Of a stretch of DNA of 14,753 bases, positions 1 to 6,954 are shown in pieces (the stretch's first letter is position 1; every line of letters starts with the position of its first letter). The stretch is taken from NCBI GenBank assembly GCA_945861815.1, contig CAMAVV010000018.1:1-14753 (forward strand), given 5' to 3'. Position numbers and translations under genes: made by a program. The notes under the pieces are model-generated. The model was given only the letters and a program-made list of their open reading frames with translations, did not search any database and was not told the DNA's origin. The DNA is from Thermoflexus hugenholtzii JAD2 (lineage in GTDB: Bacteria > Chloroflexota > Dehalococcoidia > SHYB01).

Positions 1-779
<779 letters not shown>

Positions 780-850
780 TGGGGTAGCCTCTTTCGTTGC
801 CGTGAAAACCTTGAATCAGATAGCGCGCGTAGTTTGGAGCCAGTCCTTTA

Positions 851-901
851 TCCCCCGAAGGGGAGGAGGAGGCTGGCCCGGGTTTTCATGGCAAACCGGG
901 C
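851..901 (-). other. two hairpins in the spacer upstream of leuA
   Basis: The 162-bp gap between the hicB-like remnant and leuA holds two inverted repeats. One is TCCCC/GGGGA (851-855 with 860-864), which on the transcribed minus strand closes a TTCG tetraloop. The other is GCCCGG-g-TTT paired with AAA-CCGGGC (876-885 with 893-901). Neither is followed by a T-run on the minus strand, so they do not look like intrinsic terminators. They may stabilise or process the operon mRNA, which is inference. No promoter was recognised in this gap. Confidence 0.35.
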
Positions 902-941
902 AGGGCCGGGGGCTATGTTCAGGGGAAAGCGAGACATACAG

Positions 942-1163
942 CTATACCGCCACTTTGACTTTACCGATTACCATTTTGTTTTCGGCAGGAACTTCCTGTC
1001 CCTCTTCCTTCAAGGCCATGATATGGCACTCGATCGCCTCTTGCGCATGCTCGAGCGCCTTGTTGACCGTATCGCCAGTGGTTGTGCAGCCAGGCAACGC
1101 GGGCACTTCGATTCAATAACTGCCACCCTCTTCGTGCACCACAACCGTGTACACCCTCGGCAT
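942..1163 (-). pseudogene. HicB-like antitoxin-family protein, disrupted by an in-frame TGA
   Basis: Read from the ATG at 1161-1163, the frame gives a 73-codon product ending at TAG 942-944. It carries the HicB N-terminal fold pattern: YTVVVHEEGGSY, then VPALPGCTTTGDT, then a helix with ALEHAQEAIECHI. Codon 17 is TGA (plus-strand TCA at 1113-1115), exactly where family members usually have an aromatic residue or Trp (GG-Y-W-x-E-V-P). A single TGG-to-TGA change explains it. The rest of the frame is intact, so the lesion is recent or is a sequencing error. The ATG lies 2 bp after the ilvC stop (TAACAATG), so it was translated as part of the ilv operon. No HicA toxin gene is adjacent. HicB-like orphans are common and their role is unknown. 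No good downstream restart codon with a ribosome-binding site is visible. Confidence 0.7.
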
Positions 1164-1165
1164 TG

Positions 1166-2185
1166 TTAGTAGCCTGCGCCTGGAGTCTTCGGTTTCTGGA
1201 GCCATTTCATCATCCCGCGCAGCTCTTCGCCGACCTTCTCGATCTGGCTGTTCTGGTCCTTCTTCCGCATGGCGTAGAAGTGCTCAGCGCCCTCGCGCCA
1301 TTCGGTGATCCATTCGCGGGCAAAGCTGCCGTCCTGGATCTCCTTGAGTATCTTCTTCATCTCCTTGCGGGTGTGGTCGTCGACGATGCGCGGGCCACGG
1401 GTGTAATCGCCATACTCAGCCGTATCGCTCACGGAATAGCGCATGTAGTTCAAGCCGCCCTGGTACATCAGATCGACGATGAGCTTGAGCTCGTGCATCG
1501 TCTCGAAGTAGGCGAGCTCAGGCTGATAGCCAGCCTCAACGAGGGTGTCGAAGGCTGCCTTGACCATGGAGGAGACGCCGCCGCAGAGGACGCTCTGCTC
1601 GCCAAAGAGGTCGGTCTCCGTCTCTTCCTTGAAGGTCGTCTCGAGCACGCCGGCGCGGGTGCAGCCGATGCCTTTGCCGTAGGCCAGCGCCATGTCCTTC
1701 GCTTTGCCGCTCGCGTCCTGGTGGATGGCGATAAGGGCAGGGGTGCCTGCGCCTTCGGTGTAGACCTCGCGCACGCGGTGGCCTGGGGCCTTTGGCGCGA
1801 TCATGCTCACGTCCACATCCTTGGGAGGGACGACTTGCTTATAGTGGATATTGAAGCCGTGGGCGAACATGAGCGTATCGCCCTTGCCCAGATAGGGCTT
1901 GATCTCTTCGTCATAGACCTTGTACTGCACCGTATCGGGCAGGAGGATCATGATGACGTCGGCGGCCTTGGAGGCGTTGGCGACGGTATCGACTTTCAGG
2001 CCCTCTTTCTCCGCCTTGGCCCAGCTCTTGCTTCCCTTGTAGAGGCCGACGGTGACGTCGCAGCCGGAGTCCTTCAGGTTCAGCGCATGGGCGTGTCCCT
2101 GGCTGCCATAGCCGATGACGGCGATCTTTTTGCCTTTGAGCAGACCCAGGTCTGCATCGGTGTCGTAGTAAATCTTTGCGGTCAT
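1166..2185 (-). CDS. ilvC: ketol-acid reductoisomerase (NADP+), class I
   Basis: IlvC isomerises and reduces acetolactate (valine/leucine branch) or acetohydroxybutyrate (isoleucine branch) using NADPH and Mg2+. The 339-aa length matches class I (short) enzymes. The Rossmann glycine motif GYGSQG is at residues 25-30. The cofactor-selecting loop LYKGSKSW (48-55) has Ser52 and Ser54, typical of NADPH users. The Mg-binding DLFGEQSVLCGG segment lies near the middle and the helical knotted C-terminal domain is complete. The start ATG 2183-2185 has a GGAG ribosome-binding site that sits next to the ilvN stop, 7 bp upstream, suggesting translational coupling. It is the third gene of the T-box-controlled operon. 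Confidence 0.97.
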   Translation of the reverse strand: MTAKIYYDTDADLGLLKGKKIAVIGYGSQGHAHALNLKDSGCDVTVGLYKGSKSWAKAEKEGLKVDTVANASKAADVIMILLPDTVQYKVYDEEIKPYLGKGDTLMFAHGFNIHYKQVVPPKDVDVSMIAPKAPGHRVREVYTEGAGTPALIAIHQDASGKAKDMALAYGKGIGCTRAGVLETTFKEETETDLFGEQSVLCGGVSSMVKAAFDTLVEAGYQPELAYFETMHELKLIVDLMYQGGLNYMRYSVSDTAEYGDYTRGPRIVDDHTRKEMKKILKEIQDGSFAREWITEWREGAEHFYAMRKKDQNSQIEKVGEELRGMMKWLQKPKTPGAGY

Positions 2186-2192
2186 GGTGCTC

Positions 2193-2732
2193 CTATCCTT
2201 CTTTCGCGTTTGTCTTCAGCGCCGACTTCGTGCCGCGGGTGATCGCGACTCGCCCGGTGCGCATGATTTCGAGTATGCCGAAGCCCTTCATCAGGCTCAG
2301 GATAGTGTCAATCTTGCTCTCTTCGCCTGTGATCTCGATGACCAGCGTATCGGAGGCCACGTCAACGATCTTGGCGCGAAAGAGCTCGACGACCTGGATG
2401 ATTTCACCCCGGATGGCCGAGTCGGGCGCCCGCACCTTCACCAGGGCCAGCTCCCGGGCAACGATGTCTTCTGCGCTCAAGTCGGTGACCTTGACCACTT
2501 CGATGATCTTGCGCAGCTGCTTCGTCGCCTGGTCCACCGTGTCCTCGTTCTCCGCGTTTACGACGAAGGTCATGCGCGAGAGGTGGGGCACTTCGCTCTC
2601 CCCAACGGCAAGGCTGGCGATGTTGAAGCCCCGGCGGCGAAACATGCTGGCGACCCGGTTCAGGACGCCAGGCTTGTCTTGAACGAGGGCGGTGATGGTG
2701 TGCTTGCGATAGTGCGTGCCGTTGGTCGTCAT
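2193..2732 (-). CDS. ilvN: acetolactate synthase small (regulatory) subunit
   Basis: This is the regulatory partner of IlvB; it raises catalytic activity and usually binds valine for feedback control. The 179-aa length fits the long form of IlvN/IlvH. An N-terminal ACT domain spans roughly residues 11-85 (HTITALVQDKPGVLNRVASM, then RGFNIASLAVG). A conserved C-terminal domain at about 95-172 contains VKVRA, ELFRAKIVDVA and LSLMKGFGILEIMRTGRVA. Its ATG overlaps the ilvB stop in an ATGA arrangement (2729-2732), so the two subunits are translationally coupled. Confidence 0.96.
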   Translation of the reverse strand: MTTNGTHYRKHTITALVQDKPGVLNRVASMFRRRGFNIASLAVGESEVPHLSRMTFVVNAENEDTVDQATKQLRKIIEVVKVTDLSAEDIVARELALVKVRAPDSAIRGEIIQVVELFRAKIVDVASDTLVIEITGEESKIDTILSLMKGFGILEIMRTGRVAITRGTKSALKTNAKEG

Positions 2733-4444
2733 GTGGATGCGTCCTTGTGGTCAACCAGCTCGCGGCCGGGCATGGGCGCTTCGAGCATCTCCTTCACGGA
2801 GGTGCCGGCGGGAATCATGGGGTAGACGTTCTCTTCAGATTCGACGACGAAGTCGACGAGGACGGGGCCTTTGTGCGCCATAGCCTTCTCGATGGTGTCG
2901 CGCACCTTGGCGCGTTCGGTGACGCGGAAGCCTTTCATATCGTAGGCCTCGGCCAGCTTCACGAAGTCCGGGTTGAAGAAGCGCGTCTCCACGTAGTCCT
3001 TCTTATAGAAGAACTCTTGCCACTGGCGGACCATGCCGTGGAAGCCGTTGTTGAAGATGGCGAACTTCACATCGATGTTGTGCTCGCGGATGGTGGCGAG
3101 CTCTTGCAGCGTCATCTGGAAGCCGCCGTCGCCGCAGATGGACCAGACGGTATCGTGCGGGCGGCCGACCTTTGCGCCCATGGCGGCGGGCACTTCGAAG
3201 CCCATCGTGCCGAGGCCGCCGGAGGTCACGAAGGAGCCGGGCTTGGTGTAGAAGAAATGCTGGGCGGCCCACATCTGGTGCTGGCCCACGCCGGTGACGA
3301 TGATGGAGTTGCCCTTAGTCGCCTCCCATATCTGGCGCACCACGTATTGGGGCAGCAGCTTATTGTTCTCCGGGATCAGGTGCGAGGGATGCTCTTTCTT
3401 TGTCTGCTCGATCTCGCGCACCCAATCGAGATGGGTCTTGTTGGTGACCAGGCGATTCAACTGGACAAGGACGTTCTTCACGTCGCCCACCAGGGGGACC
3501 GTCGCCTTCACGTTCTTATCGATCTCGGCAGGGTCGATGTCGATGTGGATGACCTTAGCGCGCGGAGCGAAGTCGGAGATGCGTCCGGTGACGCGGTCAT
3601 CGAAGCGCATGCCGATGGCGATGAGGAGGTCGGAGCGGTCGATGGCGATGTTGGCATAGGCCATCCCGTGCATCCCGGGCATGCCAACGGAGAGGACGTG
3701 GTCCTCAGGGAAGCTGCTGATGCCGAGGAGCGTTGTGATGACGGGTATCTGGGCCTTTTCAGCCAGCTCGCGCAGTTCAGCGTAGGCCCTGGAGATGATG
3801 ACGCCGTGGCCGGCAAGGATGATGGGGCGCTTGGCTTCTGAGATGAGCTTGGCCGCGGCACGTATCTGGGTCGGATCGCCCGTCAGATGGGGTTTGTAGC
3901 CGGGGAGGTCGATCGCGACGTTCTCCGGGTCATAATCGACGATCTCCTGCAGCACGTCCTTCGGGATATCGACCAGCACAGGCCCAGGGCGGCCCGTCTT
4001 GGCGATATGGAAGGCCTCTTTGATGGTGCGGGCCAGCTCATTGGGGTCCATCACCAGGTAGTTGTGCTTGGTCACCGGCAGCGTGACGCCCTGGACGTCC
4101 GTCTCCTGAAAGGCATCTTTGCCGATGGCTTTGCGCGGCACCTGGCCGGTGATGGCCACCATCGGCACAGAGTCCATCTGCGCGTTGGCGAGACCCGTTA
4201 CAAGGTTCGTGGCGCCGGGGCCGGAGGTGGCGATGCAGACGCCAACCTTATCGGTGACGCGCGCATAACCGTCGGCGGCGTGGGCTGCGGCCTGCTCGTG
4301 GCGGACGAGGATGTGCTTCAGCTGGGGATACTGGGGCAAGGTCTGATAGAGCGGCAGGATAGCGCCGCCCAGCAGACCAAAGATAACGTCTACGTCTTCC
4401 CGGATAAGGGATTCGCAGACGACTTGCGCGCCGGTGAGCTTCAT
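2729..4444 (-). CDS. ilvB: acetolactate synthase large (catalytic) subunit
   Basis: IlvB is a ThDP- and FAD-dependent enzyme joining two pyruvates (or pyruvate plus 2-oxobutyrate), the first shared step of branched-chain amino acid synthesis. The start is the ATG at 4442-4444 (MKLTGAQVVCESL), with an AAAGGA ribosome-binding site just upstream. The frame stays open further upstream, but that part lies inside the T-box leader and is not coding. The product is 571 aa. The ThDP-activating glutamate is in VRHEQAAAHAADGYAR (Glu50). The central FAD region includes IGMRFDDRVTGR. The C-terminal ThDP/Mg motif runs from GDG (438-440) to NN (465-466). It is the first gene of the operon; transcription is expected to depend on T-box antitermination. 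Confidence 0.97.
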   Translation of the reverse strand: MKLTGAQVVCESLIREDVDVIFGLLGGAILPLYQTLPQYPQLKHILVRHEQAAAHAADGYARVTDKVGVCIATSGPGATNLVTGLANAQMDSVPMVAITGQVPRKAIGKDAFQETDVQGVTLPVTKHNYLVMDPNELARTIKEAFHIAKTGRPGPVLVDIPKDVLQEIVDYDPENVAIDLPGYKPHLTGDPTQIRAAAKLISEAKRPIILAGHGVIISRAYAELRELAEKAQIPVITTLLGISSFPEDHVLSVGMPGMHGMAYANIAIDRSDLLIAIGMRFDDRVTGRISDFAPRAKVIHIDIDPAEIDKNVKATVPLVGDVKNVLVQLNRLVTNKTHLDWVREIEQTKKEHPSHLIPENNKLLPQYVVRQIWEATKGNSIIVTGVGQHQMWAAQHFFYTKPGSFVTSGGLGTMGFEVPAAMGAKVGRPHDTVWSICGDGGFQMTLQELATIREHNIDVKFAIFNNGFHGMVRQWQEFFYKKDYVETRFFNPDFVKLAEAYDMKGFRVTERAKVRDTIEKAMAHKGPVLVDFVVESEENVYPMIPAGTSVKEMLEAPMPGRELVDHKDAST

Positions 4445-4462
4445 AGGTGTCCTTTCTCTTTC

Positions 4463-4488
4463 CGGCTCCGGAATCGCACCAGGAGCCG
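4463..4488 (-). other. hairpin between the T-box terminator and the ilvB ribosome-binding site
   Basis: CGGCTCC (4463-4469) is complementary to GGAGCCG (4482-4488), giving a 7-bp stem with a 12-nt loop. It lies after the terminator T-run and about 5-10 nt before the ilvB ribosome-binding site. It lacks a T-run, so it would be present only in read-through transcripts. It could stabilise the 5' end or affect ilvB translation, which is inference. Confidence 0.4.
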
Positions 4489-4495
4489 CAGGAAC

Positions 4496-4522
4496 AAAAA
4501 AACCGTCCCACCAAGGGACGGG
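4496..4522 (-). terminator. Rho-independent terminator of the T-box leader
   Basis: On the minus strand, CCGTCCC (4521-4515) pairs with GGGACGG (4509-4503) around a 5-nt loop, followed at once by seven Ts (4502-4496). It lies directly after the T-box sequence. The 5' arm overlaps the part that would pair in the antiterminator, so formation of the two is mutually exclusive. Confidence 0.88.
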
Positions 4523-4752
4523 ATGCGTTTCCCGCGGTACCACCCTTATTCCCCTCCGATTCCACACTCGGAGAGGCGCTTCCTTGGCTATTTCGGGCCA
4601 GCCCGTCCAATCCTACTGTCCCGATTTGCCATCGGGATTCAGCTTGGCCGCTCCAGGGCGACTTCGAGGCTCTTGTCACCGGGTTCGCACCGTTCCCCGG
4701 CTCTCTGATGGCAAGAGGGGCCTCTACTGCTCCCCTTCAGCGCGTTCTCACA
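4496..4752 (-). promoter_or_regulatory. T-box riboswitch leader of the ilvB operon, probable tRNA-Val specifier (GUC)
   Basis: A T-box binds a specific uncharged tRNA and turns on transcription through an antiterminator. The core T-box (minus strand of 4531-4548) reads AAGGGTGGTACCGCGGG, with the UGGU bulge that pairs with tRNA NCCA ends. Stem I is complete. Its lower helix is GCT-GA-AGGG (4741-4733) with CCCT-GG-AGC (4658-4650). The loop-E halves are AGTA (4728-4725) and GAA (4665-4663). The upper helices are GAGG/CCTC and CTCTTG/CAAGAG, and a distal GGTG loop sits at 4691-4688. Between GAA and the lower helix only GTCG fits, so the specifier is GTC (4662-4660, Val) followed by the usual purine. 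CTC (Leu) just upstream is used in the helix. A TCCCGAT/ATCGGGA stem (4619-4637) and a typical Stem III (GGACGGGCTGGCCCG) follow. Confidence 0.93.
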
Positions 4753-4759
4753 ACTATCA

Positions 4760-4789
4760 AGGTTACCAGGAGAAACGAAGGAATGTCAA
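4760..4789 (-). promoter_or_regulatory. promoter of the T-box-ilvB-ilvN-ilvC-leuA operon
   Basis: A perfect TTGACA -35 (minus strand of 4784-4789) is followed after 18 bp by TAACCT (4765-4760). The -10 is weak but preceded by TGG, an extended -10. The predicted start near 4752 coincides with the beginning of T-box Stem I, which supports the call. Confidence 0.6.
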
Positions 4790-4817
4790 ACGGTGCCATC
4801 CGGTGTGCAACAGAAGG

Positions 4818-5222
4818 CTATCTCTGTTGGGGCGACTTGGCGATCCGAAGGGGTATCCGGATGACTTCTTGCCCTCCCAGGTCGGCGTGGAGGGAGTAGG
4901 CGCCAAACCTGGGGAAGGAGACGCTGCCGAAGGCGATGCTTACCCTGGCGACGATGTCGTAGGAGCCGGGAGCAGGCGGGGCGATGGTGATAGAGGCTTC
5001 AGCGGGTTTCATAATGGGTTTGCCGTCGGCGTCGATGATGCTGAATGTGAGGCGCTTCTCCCCAACCTCCGTCGGCTCTGCGCGAAACTGGGCGACGAGG
5101 TGGAAGGAGCCGTGTGTCACCGGGACGGCCTGGGCGAAGATGGTGTCGAAGCCGATGCCCAGCGCGTTGATCTTGTTCGTGATCTCGGCGTAATCGCAGA
5201 CGAAGGCGAAGTCGAGTTCCAC
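4818..5222 (-). CDS. hypothetical protein, DUF6941-like
   Basis: This 134-aa protein of unknown function starts MELDFAFVCDYAEITNKINA, followed by GIGFDTIFAQAVPVTHGSF. That is the pattern I associate with DUF6941, small beta-rich proteins found in Chloroflexota and Actinomycetota. The assignment is from memory of the pattern. The second half has VGEKRLTFSIIDADGKPI, resembling an immunoglobulin-like beta sandwich, and ends with YSLHADLGGQEV. No signal peptide, membrane segment or catalytic motif is visible. The start is GTG at 5220-5222; the ribosome-binding site is weak (AAGGG about 7 nt upstream). It ends about 30 bp before the ilv operon promoter and is on the same strand, but the T-box promoter separates the units. 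Confidence 0.7.
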   Translation of the reverse strand: MELDFAFVCDYAEITNKINALGIGFDTIFAQAVPVTHGSFHLVAQFRAEPTEVGEKRLTFSIIDADGKPIMKPAEASITIAPPAPGSYDIVARVSIAFGSVSFPRFGAYSLHADLGGQEVIRIPLRIAKSPQQR

Positions 5223-5396
5223 GGGTTAGCCCTTGACCTTTCTCCGGCGCATCTCTGCCTAAGCTTTTCAGGGATAGGCCTGCAGCCGCACAGTTTGGCA
5301 TGCTCAAGATGCCACTCTATTCTAACCGCAAGCGTGGCCTTCTTGGGCATTGCGTGCGCTTTGTGCCAAGAGGCGTTGATAGGGCATGGGACTGCT
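5223..5396. other. intergenic, nothing recognised
   Basis: These 174 bp between the DUF6941-like gene and vapC have no convincing gene, terminator or RNA. A short minus-strand frame starting near 5350 (MPKKATLAVRIEWHL) runs into the DUF6941-like gene in another frame and is probably chance. It presumably holds the promoter of the DUF6941-like gene, but no good -35/-10 pair was seen. Confidence 0.3.
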
Positions 5397-5804
5397 TCAT
5401 CCGATGCCGTGGATTTCGATTCCTGTGTCCGGGAAGTCCTTGTCGAATGTATACACGCGCCTGGTCCCGCTGCTTCGTGCGGCTGCCCATATCAAGGCGT
5501 CGTCGATCGATACTCTAGCGGACGGCTGGCACATCTTTAGCCCCTGAAGCACTACGGCTTTGTCGAGGCCGAAAACGGTGATGTTTGTCTTTTGGCAGAA
5601 CGCTGTGAGTTGCTCAATGACCGATGATCTCGGCAAGCCGTAGCTTTTGGGGGAGATAAGCACATAGGCAGCTTCGGCAAGCGCTGCGTCGGTGAGGTAA
5701 AGTTCCTCTTCGCTGTCGATGATTGCCGCCGCCTTTACAGCCAGGTGGGGTGGATCATTCGTCAGATAGCGCACGACAACATTCGTATCTAGGAAACCGC
5801 CCAT
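5397..5804 (-). CDS. vapC: PIN-domain ribonuclease toxin, VapC family
   Basis: VapC toxins are Mg2+-dependent endoribonucleases that cleave tRNA or rRNA and stop growth when free of antitoxin. This 135-aa protein has the full PIN acidic set: Asp6 in FLDTNVVVRYL, Glu44 in ALAEAAYVL, Asp101/Asp102 in SIDDALIWAAA, and Asp121/Asp123 in YTFDKDF. The active site therefore looks intact. The ATG follows the antitoxin stop with no gap (TAGATG, 5802-5807), so toxin translation is coupled to the antitoxin. The target RNA cannot be read from sequence. Confidence 0.92.
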   Translation of the reverse strand: MGGFLDTNVVVRYLTNDPPHLAVKAAAIIDSEEELYLTDAALAEAAYVLISPKSYGLPRSSVIEQLTAFCQKTNITVFGLDKAVVLQGLKMCQPSARVSIDDALIWAAARSSGTRRVYTFDKDFPDTGIEIHGIG

Positions 5805-6083
5805 CTAGGATCCCTTCCGCTGACCGGATTTTTCATGGATGCGCTCCTCCCAGGCGGCCTCTCTAGCCTTGTTCCATGCCTCGGGAGTGGCAGGCAGGCT
5901 CCGCTTAACGTACTTCGCCAGTGCGCCTCTGAGCGACCGTTTGTGCGCTGGCGGCACGAAGTACAACTCAACATGACCTTCAGCGATGCGCTGGATGGCC
6001 AGCGACCCCGGCTGCACACCGAGTTTGTCGCGGATCTCTTTCTCGATGACGACCTGGCCCTTTGTTCCAACTTTGCTTGGCAT
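5805..6083 (-). CDS. vapB: AbrB/SpoVT-type antitoxin of the vapBC pair
   Basis: The 92-aa protein has an N-terminal AbrB/MazE swapped-hairpin DNA-binding domain: KVGTKGQVVIEKEIRDKLGV at residues 4-23, then PGSLAIQRIAEGHVELYFVP. The C-terminal segment (about 50-92, charged and with Trp70 and Trp78) is likely the toxin-binding tail. It should neutralise VapC and repress its own promoter. The ATG is 6081-6083, the first half-site of the repeated operator directly abuts it, and vapC follows with no gap. Confidence 0.9.
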   Translation of the reverse strand: MPSKVGTKGQVVIEKEIRDKLGVQPGSLAIQRIAEGHVELYFVPPAHKRSLRGALAKYVKRSLPATPEAWNKAREAAWEERIHEKSGQRKGS

Positions 6084-6151
6084 AGTATGACTCCACTCCC
6101 CAAGTATGACTGCATATAGCTTGGTATGACTTACTATAGCATAGTCATACT
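6084..6151 (-). promoter_or_regulatory. vapBC promoter and repeated operator
   Basis: The half-site GTATGACT occurs three times in direct orientation (6085-6092, 6104-6111, 6124-6131), spaced 19-20 bp apart. A perfect inverted copy AGTCATAC is at 6143-6150. The last direct and the inverted copy form an 8-bp inverted repeat around an 11-bp spacer. That spacer contains an extended -10 on the minus strand, TGCTATAGT (6141-6133). Binding by VapB or VapBC here would block RNA polymerase. The -35 is not obvious, as is usual for extended -10 promoters. Confidence 0.75.
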
Positions 6152-6155
6152 AAGG

Positions 6156-6941
6156 TCATCCCAAGAACTTCTTCACTGCATCGGTGAACTTTGCCGGCTG
6201 CTCCAGCATGGGGAAGTGGCCTGCGTTGGCGATGGCGAGACTGCGTGCGCCCTTGAGATGTCGCTTGAAGAGCGCCGCATATGCCGGAGGCACCACCTTG
6301 TCGCCAGCGCCCCAGAGAAGAAGCGTCGGCGCTTGGATGCGAGAGAGGCGTTTTTTGAGGCCTTTGTCAGGGATGGGGAAGAGGAACTTGCCTGCCGTTG
6401 CGAGAGCTTTGGCGCGAGCGATGATGGCCGCCTTCTTCTCGTCATCGGTTTGCGGCGTTGCGATAAGGCCGTTTTTCTTCGCCGATTCTACGTCGTGCCA
6501 AGAGGCGGCGTTCAGCTCGGCCTCCGTTGTGGCGAAGGGGTCAACGCCAGGATTCTTCTCATCGAAGAGTCCTGTGGGCGCAACGAGCGCCAGTTTGCGA
6601 ACGAGGGAGGGACGCAGAGCGGCAACCTCAGCCGCAATCGCGCCGCCGAAGTCGTGGCCGATGACGTCAGCCTGCTTGAGCTTCAGCGCGGCGAAGAGGT
6701 CGAAGTGGTAGAGGGCGATATCGAGAAAGTCGTCGAGCTTGTCCAGCCCTGCGCTCTCACCAAAGCCCGGGAACTCCGGCGCGATGACGAGCCGCCGCTG
6801 GGCGAGGGATTCGAGCCAGGCCGTGTTGCGGGGCAATCCCGACCAGCCGTGGAGGAAGATGAGCGGGCGGCCTTTGCCATGTGCCCAATACCGCACCTTG
6901 AATGCGCCATTCCGAATAGACAGTTTTTTAAGTGCCGGCAT
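6156..6941 (-). CDS. alpha/beta hydrolase with Asp nucleophile (epoxide hydrolase/dehalogenase-like)
   Basis: The 261-aa protein has the alpha/beta hydrolase fold. An oxyanion HGWSG is at 31-35 and the nucleophile elbow GHDFGG at 95-100, with Asp97 as nucleophile. The acid Asp214 is in LLLWGAGDKVVPP and the catalytic His242 in NAGHFPMLEQP. Aspartate instead of serine is the hallmark of epoxide hydrolases and haloalkane/haloacid dehalogenases, but the usual HGxP of epoxide hydrolases is HGWS here, so the substrate is open. A helical cap region is at about 125-200. No signal peptide is visible, so it is cytoplasmic. It starts 13 bp after the stop of the LLM monooxygenase gene and is very likely cotranscribed with it. 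Confidence 0.85.
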   Translation of the reverse strand: MPALKKLSIRNGAFKVRYWAHGKGRPLIFLHGWSGLPRNTAWLESLAQRRLVIAPEFPGFGESAGLDKLDDFLDIALYHFDLFAALKLKQADVIGHDFGGAIAAEVAALRPSLVRKLALVAPTGLFDEKNPGVDPFATTEAELNAASWHDVESAKKNGLIATPQTDDEKKAAIIARAKALATAGKFLFPIPDKGLKKRLSRIQAPTLLLWGAGDKVVPPAYAALFKRHLKGARSLAIANAGHFPMLEQPAKFTDAVKKFLG

Positions 6942-6954
6942 ATGTGTCCTTGGG

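Noticed and set aside
780..941. Possible HicA toxin beside the HicB-like gene
   Set aside because: The gap was translated by eye and shows none of the HicA pattern (small double-stranded RNA-binding fold with a GSH motif); it is also too short.
1113..1115. TGA recoded as Trp (alternative genetic code or selenocysteine)
   Set aside because: TGA ends ilvB, vapC and a CoA-transferase in this window, TGG is used normally for Trp, and no SECIS-like need is evident in HicB proteins.
1082..2242. 386-aa plus-strand frame over ilvC
   Set aside because: Antisense to ilvC, rich in His/Asp/Val as expected from reverse reading of codon-biased genes; no motifs or ribosome-binding site.
4445..4567. Upstream extension of ilvB to a 612-aa product
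   Set aside because: The extra 41 codons overlap the T-box core and terminator; the ATG at 4442-4444 has a ribosome-binding site and matches the family N-terminus.
2747..4708. Long plus-strand frames (364 and 273 aa) over ilvB and the T-box
   Set aside because: Antisense to ilvB and to the structured leader; no recognisable domain.
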